This document shows, piece by piece, positions 1-10,372 of a stretch of 64,000 nucleotides of DNA. Below the pieces are notes generated by a model. That model worked only from the letters and a program-made list of their open reading frames with translations, did no database searches and was not told the DNA's origin. The translations under genes were made by a program, and so were the position numbers. The DNA is from Orbilia blumenaviensis (taxonomy: Eukaryota > Ascomycota > Orbiliomycetes > Orbiliales > Orbiliaceae). The stretch is from contig JAVHNS010000011.1 of NCBI GenBank assembly GCA_036872755.1, positions 434,001 through 498,000 on the forward strand. Reading direction: 5' to 3'. The stretch's first letter is position 1. Every line of letters begins with the position of its first letter.

Positions 1-456
1 GAACTTTAGAATTTTGAAGATAAATAATATATTATTCGGGTTATGATACAGAAAATATCAACGCAAGAAGCAAGTGGAAACGCAAATAAAACGCGGAAAA
101 GTAGGTACAAAGCAAAATAAACTTATCATTAGAATTGGAGGTGTATTAAATAATTGCTTGTGCGATGTATGGCGCGACTCCTCATCTCATCCAGAGTTGG
201 GGAAGTGGAGGCGGAGTTTATGTAGTTAGGGCGGGCACTCTGGGCATAATACATGTAGGAAAAAAAAATGAAACAGAAGGTCGACGCCATTGTAATAAGA
301 AAAACAAGCAACTCAACTCGTTCCCAGAAGGGAACAATAGGAATCCATCACTCTGTACTTCTCTAGGAGTGCCCCTGACCTTTGGGTATATGACGGGTAC
401 CCTGGCCAGGGCAGTCTAGCTACCGGCTATCCGGGGCTGTGGGATGCGATGGTCGA
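1..456. other. Intergenic, 3' flank of the first gene
   Basis: This AT-rich stretch lies downstream of the minus-strand gene that ends at 457. Only short overlapping open frames occur, without recognisable protein patterns. I see no RNA gene or repeat. Confidence 0.5.
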
Positions 457-2010
457 TCAGACGCAACGTCGCAGCTTTGTATCAGAGTCTTCTCGTTCCT
501 TTTCTCGCCTTTGGTTGGCGAACATTGCAATATGTGGGGTGGTCTCGATGCCAATGGGGATGGCGTGGTCGAAAACATAGTGCATTATATTTCCGGCAGT
601 TCCAGCATTATTGGCACGAGGGAGGGTGGCGTAAGGGTGGAGAGGGTCATATGTAGGCTGGGCATTGTTTTCACCCGCGACGGGGTACTGTCCCATGCTA
701 TGTAGTTTAGCTTGGGTCTGTGGTGAAACTGGTTTGGGTTGCCAGAGTCGAGGATTTTCAGTTGTGCTGGCGACGGAAACATAGTCACCTTTGAGATAAA
801 AGGCGCTATATGGACGTTTTACCTCTGAGAGGCGCTGTTGGAACGATGTTGTTATGGACTGTTGTGAGGATGTCCCATCAACGTGTTTCGTTGCTGCCCT
901 GATGCATTCCTTAAATTTGTCGTGGGCCGCGAGATACTGTCTCATGGCCTCTTTATCTTGAGGTGAGAGGGGCTTGCTGGGCGAAGAAGAGTTGTCGGTT
1001 TCGGTCGTCTGGCTAGACAGCGGAAGGCAATTCAACTTTTTAGGGGTTACTTCTGACTCTACAACAGTCGATAAATTGACTCGGTTCTCCCTATCGAAAG
1101 CCGATGGAACGCCAAAGTCTGGTTCACCGGCCGGTGTTTGAGGCTGTAAAGGGATTCCGACGAGTGTAGATTGCTCCAACCCGTCTGAGTCCTCACAGTC
1201 GCTGAGTGGAATCGGTCTTTCCCCATATAGCGTCTTATGTATGGCAATCATGGCTCTCGTCACTCGCTCTATCCCTTCTTCGACGAATTTGGTAATGAGA
1301 AGGCGTCGTTTTTCAGGGAGTTCGAACCTCTCCTCTTTCTTCACAACTTCAGCAGATGGTGGCCTAGAGCTACCCTCAGCGCTCTGACAAGCGGCTGATG
1401 GAGGTTGTTTCTGACCTTTGGATTCATTTGTAATTGGTGGCGCTATTGTCGAAATACTTAAGATACTACTGGAGGATTGTCTCTGAGAGAGCCTCGCGAC
1501 CTCCCTTCTTGCTCTTTCTTTAATTAATATAGCGTCCCATTTCGCGAAGTAGACTTTCAAATCTCCATCAAGCATAGGTCCATCCAAAACCTTAGCCATG
1601 TCACCTAGTTTCTTCACTGGGTGATACTTGAGCATATAGTCAATGAAGGACTCGGTGTCTTCAACACGGAGATAAGATTTGAAGTCGCGGCTTCGACGAC
1701 GAGATTTGTAGTGGTTGATCCAGTATGTCAATTTGCTCCAGTCGATTTCCGGGCAAAATCCAATCAATGTTCGTATGAGAGGCTGGTATAATAGATGAGC
1801 GGTGCGGTAGCATTCCGGATAATGCTCCCACAGATAGTCCATATCTAACAAAGGGTCTCTGCCAGGTTTCGAAATTGGGAGCGGGGGAAGAGTGGGCGGA
1901 GTATAGCGAATTCTGGGAGTGCGAGTTCCTAGGGCCGCCAGCTGAGATGTCATCGCTGGATTGGCTTTGCAACTCGTACGGTTCGGCTTGAGAAACTGTG
2001 GTATTAGCAT
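457..2010 (-). CDS. Orphan protein, about 517 aa
   Basis: This is a single open frame on the minus strand. The first true ATG is at 2010; a second in-frame ATG at 1953 begins MTSQLAALG and may be the real start, giving 498 aa. The first ~180 residues look folded, rich in aromatic and charged residues (DPLLDMDYLWEHYPECYR, DWSKLTYWINHYKSRRR). The rest is low-complexity, rich in Ser, Pro and Gln, and probably disordered. There is no signal peptide or membrane segment, and I recognise no catalytic motif. The length of the frame and the contrast between ordered N-terminus and disordered C-terminus support a real gene, but no family assignment is possible by eye. Function unknown. Confidence 0.6.
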   Translation of the reverse strand: MLIPQFLKPNRTSCKANPAMTSQLAALGTRTPRIRYTPPTLPPLPISKPGRDPLLDMDYLWEHYPECYRTAHLLYQPLIRTLIGFCPEIDWSKLTYWINHYKSRRRSRDFKSYLRVEDTESFIDYMLKYHPVKKLGDMAKVLDGPMLDGDLKVYFAKWDAILIKERARREVARLSQRQSSSSILSISTIAPPITNESKGQKQPPSAACQSAEGSSRPPSAEVVKKEERFELPEKRRLLITKFVEEGIERVTRAMIAIHKTLYGERPIPLSDCEDSDGLEQSTLVGIPLQPQTPAGEPDFGVPSAFDRENRVNLSTVVESEVTPKKLNCLPLSSQTTETDNSSSPSKPLSPQDKEAMRQYLAAHDKFKECIRAATKHVDGTSSQQSITTSFQQRLSEVKRPYSAFYLKGDYVSVASTTENPRLWQPKPVSPQTQAKLHSMGQYPVAGENNAQPTYDPLHPYATLPRANNAGTAGNIMHYVFDHAIPIGIETTPHIAMFANQRREKEREDSDTKLRRCV

Positions 2011-3846
2011 AGGCAATGGAGACTCAGGAGGGTTTGTTTATCTGGATTTGTCGACGGTTGTCGAAAGTACAGGAAGCAAATGGGATACGGGGACTAGAAA
2101 GGCTCACCATTGTGGTTTTGAACTTGTATCAGATCGATATAGGAGGTGTGTGAAGTGTGGGACTGTTAAGAGAGCAATCATAAAAATCACGTTGCTCGCT
2201 AATGTCCTATAGCCGATTCTTGAGAAGAGAGCGCGGTATCGAGTAACTTAGGCGAAATCCTATGGGATGGGATGAAGTAGACGCAGAAGACCAGTAAGAA
2301 CCAGAGTATTGTTTTTATGTCAGGGGATAATATGGAGAGGCGATGATTTAAGAGTTGAGGTGATAGATATATGAGAGGCGAAAGAGAGGAGATACTCGTA
2401 CTGAAGGGTGGATGAACTTGAATACGAGAGAATCTAACAGTAATAGATAAGAAAGGCAAGTCTGAAAATTGGTGATAAGAATAGATGATGTTGTTTGCTA
2501 CTCATGTGGTTGAAATCGTTGGAGGTGGTGATGATTGTGATGATGGGAGGGCGAGAGTAGAGGGGTTGTGAGTTGGAGAGAAGGGGAAGAAGAGGAGGAG
2601 GAGGAGGAGGGGAGAGGAAGAAGAAGAAGGGAAGAGCCAGCAAAATATTTTATGGTGACGGGTTGTCACAACTCGTCGATTATCCTCGTCGACGGCAGCA
2701 ACGACATTTTATTTATTCATATTATCCATTAGTGTTGACCCCGTAACCAAGCCTGTTCAACCTAGGGGGAAGACGTTTCCTTGGGAGCTACAAAACCAGG
2801 CTTGAATGGTGGTACAACTAAATAGGCTCATAGCTTTGCGTCAGCTAGCGGCCCCTCTCCTGTCCTATGTTGCACTTGTCACAAAGTAAAGCATAAAAAT
2901 CACCTAAACCATTATCCCCTTCATTCCCGTACCCTTATTCATTATTCATTTACTATCATTGAGGCTCTAGGAGCAAGTTAACACCTTGACACGGAGGCTG
3001 TATTTAGATATCGGTCTATCTACATCTCGAGTGTATCTCTAGGGAAGGTTTCCGTCTCCCAAAACAATACCTTGTTACGGCATGCTTTAGAAAACAGAAC
3101 TAACGGTTATCAACGTATAATAGCGCGAGGGTGATATAATGGGAACGTCTCTAGATTCGGTGCGTGCACTAAAATCTCCGAGTCTCAAGCTTAAGCATTG
3201 GAGACAGACATATTAAATGGGGCCGCCGGGTACAAGGCGCGTGCATACCCATTGTTTGTATATATTTACCTAACGAAGCTAACATTTCAAGAGAATAGTC
3301 CGAATATGCGGCAAAAATTTACTATTTTGTCCTCAGGATTGTTGAAACCAACCTCGAGTGCTAGTTTTGCAACTTCAAAGATATCAATTCCTCACCCTTT
3401 GGAATAATTGTGTAGCGTGTCCAAGCGAATATATATGTGTCTCGAGATGTCTGACTCGCACATCCGAGGGAACGTATTTACCCGATTTTACGAACTTCTG
3501 CTAATTGCGAAACCTTAACCCTCATAATTCGTTTCGTGGTGCCAGATAAGAGTTTGTGTCGTTCCAGGATTGATGAACGGGTCGGCTTCCTGAGCCTTAT
3601 ATATAGCCGGCCTCCTTTGTATATCAGCATTTGCATAACCCGTTATACGAACTTCTAAACTCTATCACATATAGGCGAACTCGACCTGATCTACTAAATA
3701 ACTTGTAGACTCTCCCTCACTTTCATCAATTATTTTTGAGTTAGGCTGATCTTTTCACCCGCTGATAATAACATAATAGATTTTCATCGCAGGCTATTAC
3801 CCGGGCAATACAATTAAAGAACCCGTTTCGATAAATCTGTTTCGAT
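2011..3846. other. Intergenic with purine-rich tract
   Basis: This is the divergent promoter region between a minus gene and a plus gene. At about 2575-2635 the plus strand is a GA-only tract (GAGGAGGAGG-type repeats), so the minus strand is CT-rich, roughly 570-620 bp upstream of the minus gene. CT tracts are common in fungal promoters. Otherwise AT-rich without clear genes. Confidence 0.45.
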
Positions 3847-4254
3847 ATGTTGACTAATCAAGTGCTACTATTCAAGGACACCTACAACTCGATAATTTCA
3901 AGAAGACGGGAACGTAGGATCAGCGAGAATAGGTATGAAGAATTGAAGAGAGGCGCTGAGAAAATCCTCGCCCGGATTTGCATGGAAAGAGCAATGGAGT
4001 GGCTCGAAGAGTGGATGGAAACCAAAAATAATGGAAAGCTCGCCGTCCGCTTGCGAAAAATGAGAGATAAAATTGATGACGTCGATAACAGTTATGACGA
4101 ACAAGGGTGTAAGATCTGGCAGAAGGTCATCGAGCGGGCCCCAGCGATAGACGATCTAATCGAACTAATTTTGGGCGAGGATGTTAACCCAAACATTCCT
4201 GATGCTATTGCAGAACAACTAGAAATGTTCAAGGAGCTTGATAGGCTTCCATAG
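3847..4254 (+). CDS. Small charged orphan protein, 135 aa
   Basis: Single-exon frame starting at an ATG. The product is highly charged and probably helical, with Arg/Glu-rich segments (RRRERRISENRYEELKRG) and an acidic C-terminus (DDLIELILGEDVNPN). It has no signal peptide, membrane span or known motif. It is the first of three single-exon orphan frames on the same strand, followed by frames at 5509 and 7286. A faint resemblance to the next frame (R-x-M-x-K-x-x-x-D-x-D pattern near the C-terminus) could mean distant paralogy, but I would not rely on it. It may also be a fragment of a larger gene. Confidence 0.4.
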   Translation: MLTNQVLLFKDTYNSIISRRRERRISENRYEELKRGAEKILARICMERAMEWLEEWMETKNNGKLAVRLRKMRDKIDDVDNSYDEQGCKIWQKVIERAPAIDDLIELILGEDVNPNIPDAIAEQLEMFKELDRLP

Positions 4255-5508
4255 GGGTAAGATAGTATGTGGATACCTCTAGGTTTGGGCCTCTAAATGA
4301 CCAGGATGGATATTGTCTTTGCTACCCGGTTTTCGATCTTGTTGATTTTTGGTACCAGGTTTTTTTTCCTTTTTCTTCCTTTGTTATTTTAGCCTAGCGC
4401 AAACTCATTTCTTTTATCGTTCATTGGGCGATATATGGTCACGACTGGTCTCTTTGTCACAACTGATGTCGGGAAAGCGTATAAAAGCATGGTGTTGCTG
4501 ACCCCAGCTTTGTGGCTGGGTAAAGAAGAGGGTGTATCTAAGTAGTATTTAATAGGAGTCAACGAAATTTAATACAAGAAGCAACGTTGTTGACTCCAGG
4601 ACTATATCTTTATGCGTTCTTCGCGCAATGAAGCTCGAAGGCCCCAAGGGTTTATCACAACTCGAATTATGGAGCATACTTGTTGTATTTTGATCGAAAG
4701 TTCTGAATGTGGCAGGGATCTCTGACAGGATGGCGTCTGGGGATGTGTTGTATTATTTTAGAGTACAATATTACATCGAATGGTATTACACTACAAACCA
4801 ACCAGTCCTAACGAAGGGATTGTTCTAACTCTGTGACAAAATACCGCACTGGCAACCCACTAGCATGGGCAAATGCTGTGGATAGTCGATTATCAATGAG
4901 GATTAGATACCTACCAGGTATTCAACACAGGTTTGCCTCAGCTGCATATCTAGGTACCTTATGCATATATTATATATCTTAGCTATATCCTAAACTCTGG
5001 TCTCACAACCAGGCTCATTTTACGCGGTCTCGAAGACCAGCAATACGAGGCTTATGGATTTAAGTGATGGTACTTAGAAGTTTATGGTCAACAGTGTCTG
5101 GGACTGAGACTAAGCTGGTAATATATAAGTGCTGGCATCAGAATTATTGCATAGCCAGGTAAAGTTTGCAAAATACGGGTAGTTGTCAAACTGATGGAAT
5201 TACACGATGCCGTGTAAGAGCAACTTGGTCTTATATGTTGGAAATGTACTATTTGATACCACAATAACATAGACGCGTCCTCTTCTTCTCAATCACAGTC
5301 TCACATTCGAAGCTCCCTACCCTCCTACTTTACTATCTTAAAAGTTATTACCTACCACAATTGTAAGTACCATATAATTACTTCAGAGTCACCTGGTGAG
5401 AATAAAAGTATTGCAAATCATTTAACTATAGCGAATGAGGTTTTTGAGGAGATTTCACTAATGAAACATATTGACATCTTCGTAAGATATAGCCCCTAAA
5501 GTACTACG
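4255..5508. other. Intergenic with one dispersed-repeat copy
   Basis: AT-rich region between two orphan frames. The only structure I find is the 28-bp dispersed repeat at 5085-5112, described separately. Short open frames here have no supporting features. Confidence 0.45.
5085..5112 (+). repeat. 28-bp dispersed repeat, copy 1
   Basis: Begins TGGTCAACAGTGTC and ends TGGGACTGAGACTA. It matches copies at 12597-12624 (opposite strand) and 33134-33161 (same strand). This copy differs from the other two at two positions only, each a CG read here as TG. That is the expected decay of a methylated or mutated repeat. Flanks of the three copies do not align by eye, so the element type is unknown. Confidence 0.7.
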
Positions 5509-6228
5509 ATGCCCCCAGTAATATACTGGGGCAAGTGGGTGGAGTCTGACGAGCTGAACCAAGTTGGCCTCAATGGCTTCGTCAAAAGCATGCTGAGTCG
5601 GCAGCCGTCGATTCTATTCACAATTCCATCTGGGACTGAAAATATCATCCCTAATAAGAGGGCGATCCTCGAGCTATCTACTCGCCGGCTATTCCGAGCG
5701 CCCTGCAGAATCAGGATCTCTCCAAGGGATATCAATTTTCCCCAAGTGGCAACTGCTCGAGTGGAAATAAACCGCACTATTTTCGCGAACTTAATCAAAG
5801 TACTGAAGGCTGAGAGGGAAGAAAAGCTTCTTGTCGTCCGCCAGGAAAATACACGCCAGGAGACGGTTTTTCAACCGCTCCTTGCCCGAGGGCCTGGCAC
5901 TCTACATATCTACACAAGCGATATGAAGAAGTCACAAAGGATCGAAAGGCTTCTGAAGTCGATAGGAAGACTAGATAAGTGCATCCAAAGTCTCACCAAG
6001 GCTATGGCCGAGACTATAGTCATGAGCATCCGTCAAGCCGGTATGAAGACAAGCGAGCCACACTTTAATTCGATCCTCAACCGGATGACCAAGTCAATTG
6101 AGGATATGGACACCGAATGTGGGACAAATGTTATGGTGGAAATTGGGGATATCTTCCCTCCTGAGGGAATTTTCATCGCCATGGAGCAGAGTGAAAGTGA
6201 AGGTGAGGGAGACATGGAGAAAGAGTAA
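5509..6228 (+). CDS. Orphan protein, 239 aa
   Basis: Single-exon frame with an ATG start (MPPVIYWGKW). The N-terminal half mixes hydrophobic and basic residues and could form beta strands; the second half is helical and charged; the C-terminus is acidic (EQSESEGEGDMEKE). No signal peptide, membrane segment or catalytic motif is seen. It lies on the same strand as neighbours at 3847 and 7286, with about 1.1-1.3 kb gaps. The length of the frame in this AT-rich sequence supports a gene, but function and family are unknown to me. A domesticated mobile-element protein or a species-specific effector-like gene cannot be excluded. Confidence 0.5.
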   Translation: MPPVIYWGKWVESDELNQVGLNGFVKSMLSRQPSILFTIPSGTENIIPNKRAILELSTRRLFRAPCRIRISPRDINFPQVATARVEINRTIFANLIKVLKAEREEKLLVVRQENTRQETVFQPLLARGPGTLHIYTSDMKKSQRIERLLKSIGRLDKCIQSLTKAMAETIVMSIRQAGMKTSEPHFNSILNRMTKSIEDMDTECGTNVMVEIGDIFPPEGIFIAMEQSESEGEGDMEKE

Positions 6229-7285
6229 CTTAAGTACTTGTGTTCAATCTTTATTCTCATGAATAGAACGAGGTCTTTAGTGTCTCTTTCAAACGCGATA
6301 ATTAATTGTATTTTATTGGTTATCAAATCTTATCTTCTAGATAGAGACAGCAAAATTTAAAGCTGAGTCTTGTTTAGATCTAATGCCTCTTGATCTTGTA
6401 ACCATAGCGTAAATTCAAGCTAGATCCATAATTATTGAATAGCAGGATTGATAATTTTATTTTCAAATGTACTTCTCAGACTGCCTCGCCCACACTTCTT
6501 TACCTAATCAAAATTCGCAGAGTCCCCAGCCCAGGGCTTTTGTGGCGTGCCGTAGTAACTCCTCCGTACATATGTAATATATTTCAAAACATACCTAATT
6601 AAAAGCTAGATTCTACCAGGGCTGCAGCTGAGGACTGTTATAATTGTCCACCGACAGATACATACAAAGAATCTTATAAAGTAATATACAAGTATGTCTT
6701 AGTAATATACCCTGTAAAGCAGAACTTGATATCGATTTCCAGTGCAGGTGCCATGGATGTACCACTCCGGACTCTAGAAGGTGTAGACGCCTACAACTCG
6801 TATTAACAGCGGATGCTCAACTGCGCCAATGTATAATACCAGTCTCGGCGCACCGTATCTCTAGGAAGGGGAAGAACGTTCTATAGCAAAGTCTTCATCC
6901 TGAAAAATCATCCTCCAGGGCACTCCAAACGTGTTTGCACAGAAGACCCAGATCCCAGACAACCTTCACCCCTCTACACTTGCTAGTATCCCATCATCGA
7001 TTTATTCATACCTCTTATCCGGTTTGTATCCCTGAATAAAACCGTGGTACCAAACCTCTGGATACCGGTCCGGCACCTTAGCTTCAGTGGAGGAGAACGA
7101 ATTCACCATACCCTTATTATCAAATCCTTATTGACAAATCGACCTACCGACAATAGACATATTAGCAAAAACTGCGGTGCAAAACACCCTAAGCAGGGGT
7201 CCCGAACTTCCAGCCAGTATTCCCACAAGGCGCCCCGAGCATCTTACCAATCTCCCTCCAACTCTGCTATCTTTAACCAGCAATT
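6229..7285. other. Intergenic, likely promoter of the next gene
   Basis: AT-rich at first. Toward 7200-7285 it becomes a C-rich, G-poor leader that reads directly into the ATG at 7286, as is typical for filamentous-fungal 5' untranslated regions. A short open frame at 7044-7289 overlaps the start and is probably leader sequence. Confidence 0.4.
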
Positions 7286-7870
7286 ATGACTGAACAGTTC
7301 GATAACTTTTCAGAGCAAGACTGCAATGACTTCCTCACCCGGGCCGGTGATGCAGCGCGACAAGGGGTCATTATCTTGAATAACCTTAATTGGTTTAAGG
7401 CAGCATACCCGGATCCTGCTACCGCACCCCCTGCCGAAAGGGAGGCTGCCGCCTTTCAACGAAGTACAGTGATGGCTATGATTCCCCGAATGAGGGTCAT
7501 CATAGATTATGCACGCATTGTTCGGTTCATAGTTGGGATGCGCATGCTTTTCGGAACGATTCTTGCAGAAAGTGGGCGGGCCCGAGAAACAGCCATTCGA
7601 ACTTTTATATCTCGGTTAGCGGAGTGGTTTGGAGGAGACACTATGGCATACGGACATCTGCCAGAGGGAAAGCTGTTGGTTTTGAGAGGGTGCCCATGGA
7701 TTCCAGAAGTTCTGACCGTAGCTATGGAGGATGGTTTCGTTCTTCCTCAACACCTTGTCAAGGAGCTTTCTTTGCAGGGGGGCAACAATAAGGAGGAGCG
7801 CGACAACAAACGTAAGGAAAAACGAGGGAATGAATGTGACGGCAACTATGGACATAGCTTTGAGCTTTAA
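7286..7870 (+). CDS. Orphan protein, 194 aa
   Basis: Single-exon frame with a CT-rich leader before its ATG (MTEQFDNFSEQDCNDF). The product is predicted mainly helical, with an amphipathic stretch (MIPRMRVIIDYARIVRFIVG), and it ends in a Lys/Glu/Asn-rich tail (NNKEERDNKRKEKRGNE). There is no signal peptide or catalytic motif. It is the third single-exon orphan on this strand. The tail may be read-through past an unrecognised splice site, since it is compositionally unlike the body. Function unknown. Confidence 0.5.
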   Translation: MTEQFDNFSEQDCNDFLTRAGDAARQGVIILNNLNWFKAAYPDPATAPPAEREAAAFQRSTVMAMIPRMRVIIDYARIVRFIVGMRMLFGTILAESGRARETAIRTFISRLAEWFGGDTMAYGHLPEGKLLVLRGCPWIPEVLTVAMEDGFVLPQHLVKELSLQGGNNKEERDNKRKEKRGNECDGNYGHSFEL

Positions 7871-8393
7871 TAGGCTGGTGTTGCAATCTGGAATTCGTTA
7901 CCGGGTAATGAGAATACCAGTGGGATGAGGGCAGCGACGGTATCGACCCTCGATACTATATACTTCCCTCGCTACCTCCCACACACTACCGATATCCTTG
8001 TTCCTTTATATCCCAAAGCAAGTTTTCATAGAACACAAAATACGGACTTTACTAGTGGCTGTATCTAAATTTTCCCCTTTCAAAACTCCATATCTTGAAT
8101 CCGAGCTCTCCTATTCCCCATACGCATGCATTGCAAATAAGTAGAGTCGATTAATAATGCTGGCTGTTGCTCTGATTGTGTCTACTAAGCCGCCTCGTAA
8201 ATGTATGCACAGGGTTACAATTAATAGTAGAGATATCAACAGCACATCAAATAAGTGCTTCGGATATACTATAAACCAGCCTCGGCACTAGACTACGACT
8301 ATAAGCCTTGGCGGGACTCGGATTAATCGACGACACAAATTATTTTCCCTATAGACCCGTTAGCGAAGTGCGCATTTCGACGATTTATTTTTC
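7871..8393. other. Intergenic between convergent genes
   Basis: This AT-rich stretch separates the 3' ends of the plus-strand orphan and the minus-strand quinone oxidoreductase. I see no gene or repeat in it. Confidence 0.45.
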
Positions 8394-9520
8394 CTATATA
8401 ACGCTACCTTTGGTTTGATTAGATTCCATTAGCTCATGCGCTTGAATAATCTATATCCCAGGATCGAATTAGTCCTCAAGCTCTCTGATAGTCATAACCT
8501 TCAAAAATTCCTACCTCCTTCCAGGAGAAGACTTTCTCGATAAAGATATTGAAGCTATCCTCCTCAAACCGTGGCATAGCCTCCTTAACTAATCTATCTC
8601 TGAGTAACTGCTGGTACTCCGGTGCTCGACTCCTCAATGTACTCCCCTCAATTCTTACTCTCTTCCTGAGAATCTGTCCGATATCGAGTTTATCCTCGGT
8701 CTTCAGCCCACCCATCATAGCCAGTATGACAATCCTACAGTCGAAGGCTGCACAACGTAAGTCTTTTTCCAGATACCCTTGGCCGACAATATAATCCACG
8801 ATAACGTCCACACCCTTTCCATCAGTAGCCTTCAGTACTTCTTCGGCAAAATCCTGAGTCTTATAGTTAAATCCAGCAGTGGCCCCCAACTCTTTCACGC
8901 AAAAGTCGATCTTTTCTTGCGACCCAGCAGTGACATAGACCTCCGAAGCACCAGCGTTCTTCGCAAGTTGAATGGCGGCGATGGAGACTCCGCTCGCTCC
9001 GGCATGAAGTAATACCCTCTCTCCCTTCTTGAACCCACCGACGAGAAACAGAGCCTGGGTAGCTGTGATCCAAGCCTCAGGAATGCCAGCCGCCTCTTCA
9101 AAGCTCATTTTCTTTGGCTTATGAATGATCATCTTGGCTGACACCGCTATCTTTTCGGCGTATGCCCCACCATATGCCAGGCCGAAGACTTCATCCCCGA
9201 CTTTGAAAGACTCGGCTTCCGGTGCATCGCAATGAATTTTTTCAATGGTGCCGGAAAATTCCACGCCCATAGTTTTGGGAGCTTGTGGGGGAAGTGGGTA
9301 TTTACCCTCCCGTTGGAGAAGATCCATTCGGTTTAGCCCAAAGGCTTTGATAGAGACGAGCACTTGACCTGGAGCTAGTGTGGGCTCGGGGATTGTGTCT
9401 ATGAACAATGAGGTCGCTGGACCTACATCATTTTTGATATCTATTTGTATGAAATCTAATTAGTAAGGCTGCCCCATCGTAGCTCTGATCGAACTAAGCT
9501 TACTTACTGACAGCCCTCAT
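8394..9520 (-). CDS. NADPH:quinone oxidoreductase, PIG3/zeta-crystallin type
   Basis: Predicted zinc-independent medium-chain dehydrogenase that reduces quinones with NADPH, 331 aa. I join three exons: 9520-9508, 9440-8515 and 8450-8394. The first exon is only 13 nt (MRAV plus one base), with donor GTAAGT and a TAG acceptor restoring MRAVNIKNDVGPATSLF. The last intron (donor GTAGGA, acceptor ATATAG) restores the family's C-terminus, IIQAHELMESNQTKGSVI. Reading without these introns gives a truncated product with an atypical tail. Visible motifs: GroES-like N-domain (FGLNRMDLLQREGKYP), PIG3-type PEAW segment, and the nucleotide-binding AGASGVSIAAIQLA. The zinc ligands of alcohol dehydrogenases are absent. 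Length matches the family (about 330 aa). Cytosolic location is likely because no targeting signal is visible. Confidence 0.88.
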
Positions 9521-10372
9521 TTCTACAATATTAAAAGAAGCTTCAAGTTTGGGACTCGCTTGAATGATCTTACCGTGGGAAGCGAAAAGACCACGAAGTA
9601 TTTTAGATGACGATGTTGCAATTGTTCAGAGTTGCCTAGATATATTACAAATCACCGAACTGTCCCCCACACACCACGTCCCCAACTAATTTGTTCATGT
9701 TCGGGAGGCTTTCGGATCGTGACGTTACCGGCATCCTTGCCGAGGCTCTGTTCGGCAAGGCTTCGGTGGACATCATAGTTGCCGCTTTAGGCTACTTAGC
9801 TGTTGTATTTTGACTGCAACGCAGCATTGCATGAGCACTTCGGTTTTAGACCTCTTAGCTAAGATAATAGCTAACCGTCGCTTCATAGACCCATCGCTTT
9901 GGGGAATGTTCAGAACCAGCCTAGGGCATACACAAAAGTGTTTAACTATGGTCGTTTTATAGTGAGCTTAAAAGCAGCAAATCTACTGTATTCGGCCTTA
10001 GTAGATTCTTCATCATAAAGAGACACCCTTAGTATTATTGTCTAGCTACCTAATCATCTCCACCTTCCTTTAGTGATAGTATCAATAGCTCCGCCGATTC
10101 AAAAGATGGACTTTGACTCGGGGTTTACAGGGATGGGTCTCTAGCTTTTGCAGACTCTACTACCAGCCCTAACAGCATCGTCCACAGCCGCTTTGAAGAT
10201 TGTCTTGTGTCTAGGTCTCGACCGTGCATAAAACTAGAAAACCAATAGGCGCATATACTAGGTTACTGAATATTCTCCATTATAATAACTCTTAGTGCAT
10301 GAAAATAATTGTATAAACCATCCGGACGCCTCGTTTCGCCTCGTTTCTTAGGGTGCCAGTATTGCACAAGCC
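9521..10372. other. Intergenic, promoter of the oxidoreductase
   Basis: Upstream region of the minus-strand oxidoreductase and 3' side of the next minus-strand gene. No open frame of substance or repeat was recognised. Confidence 0.45.
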
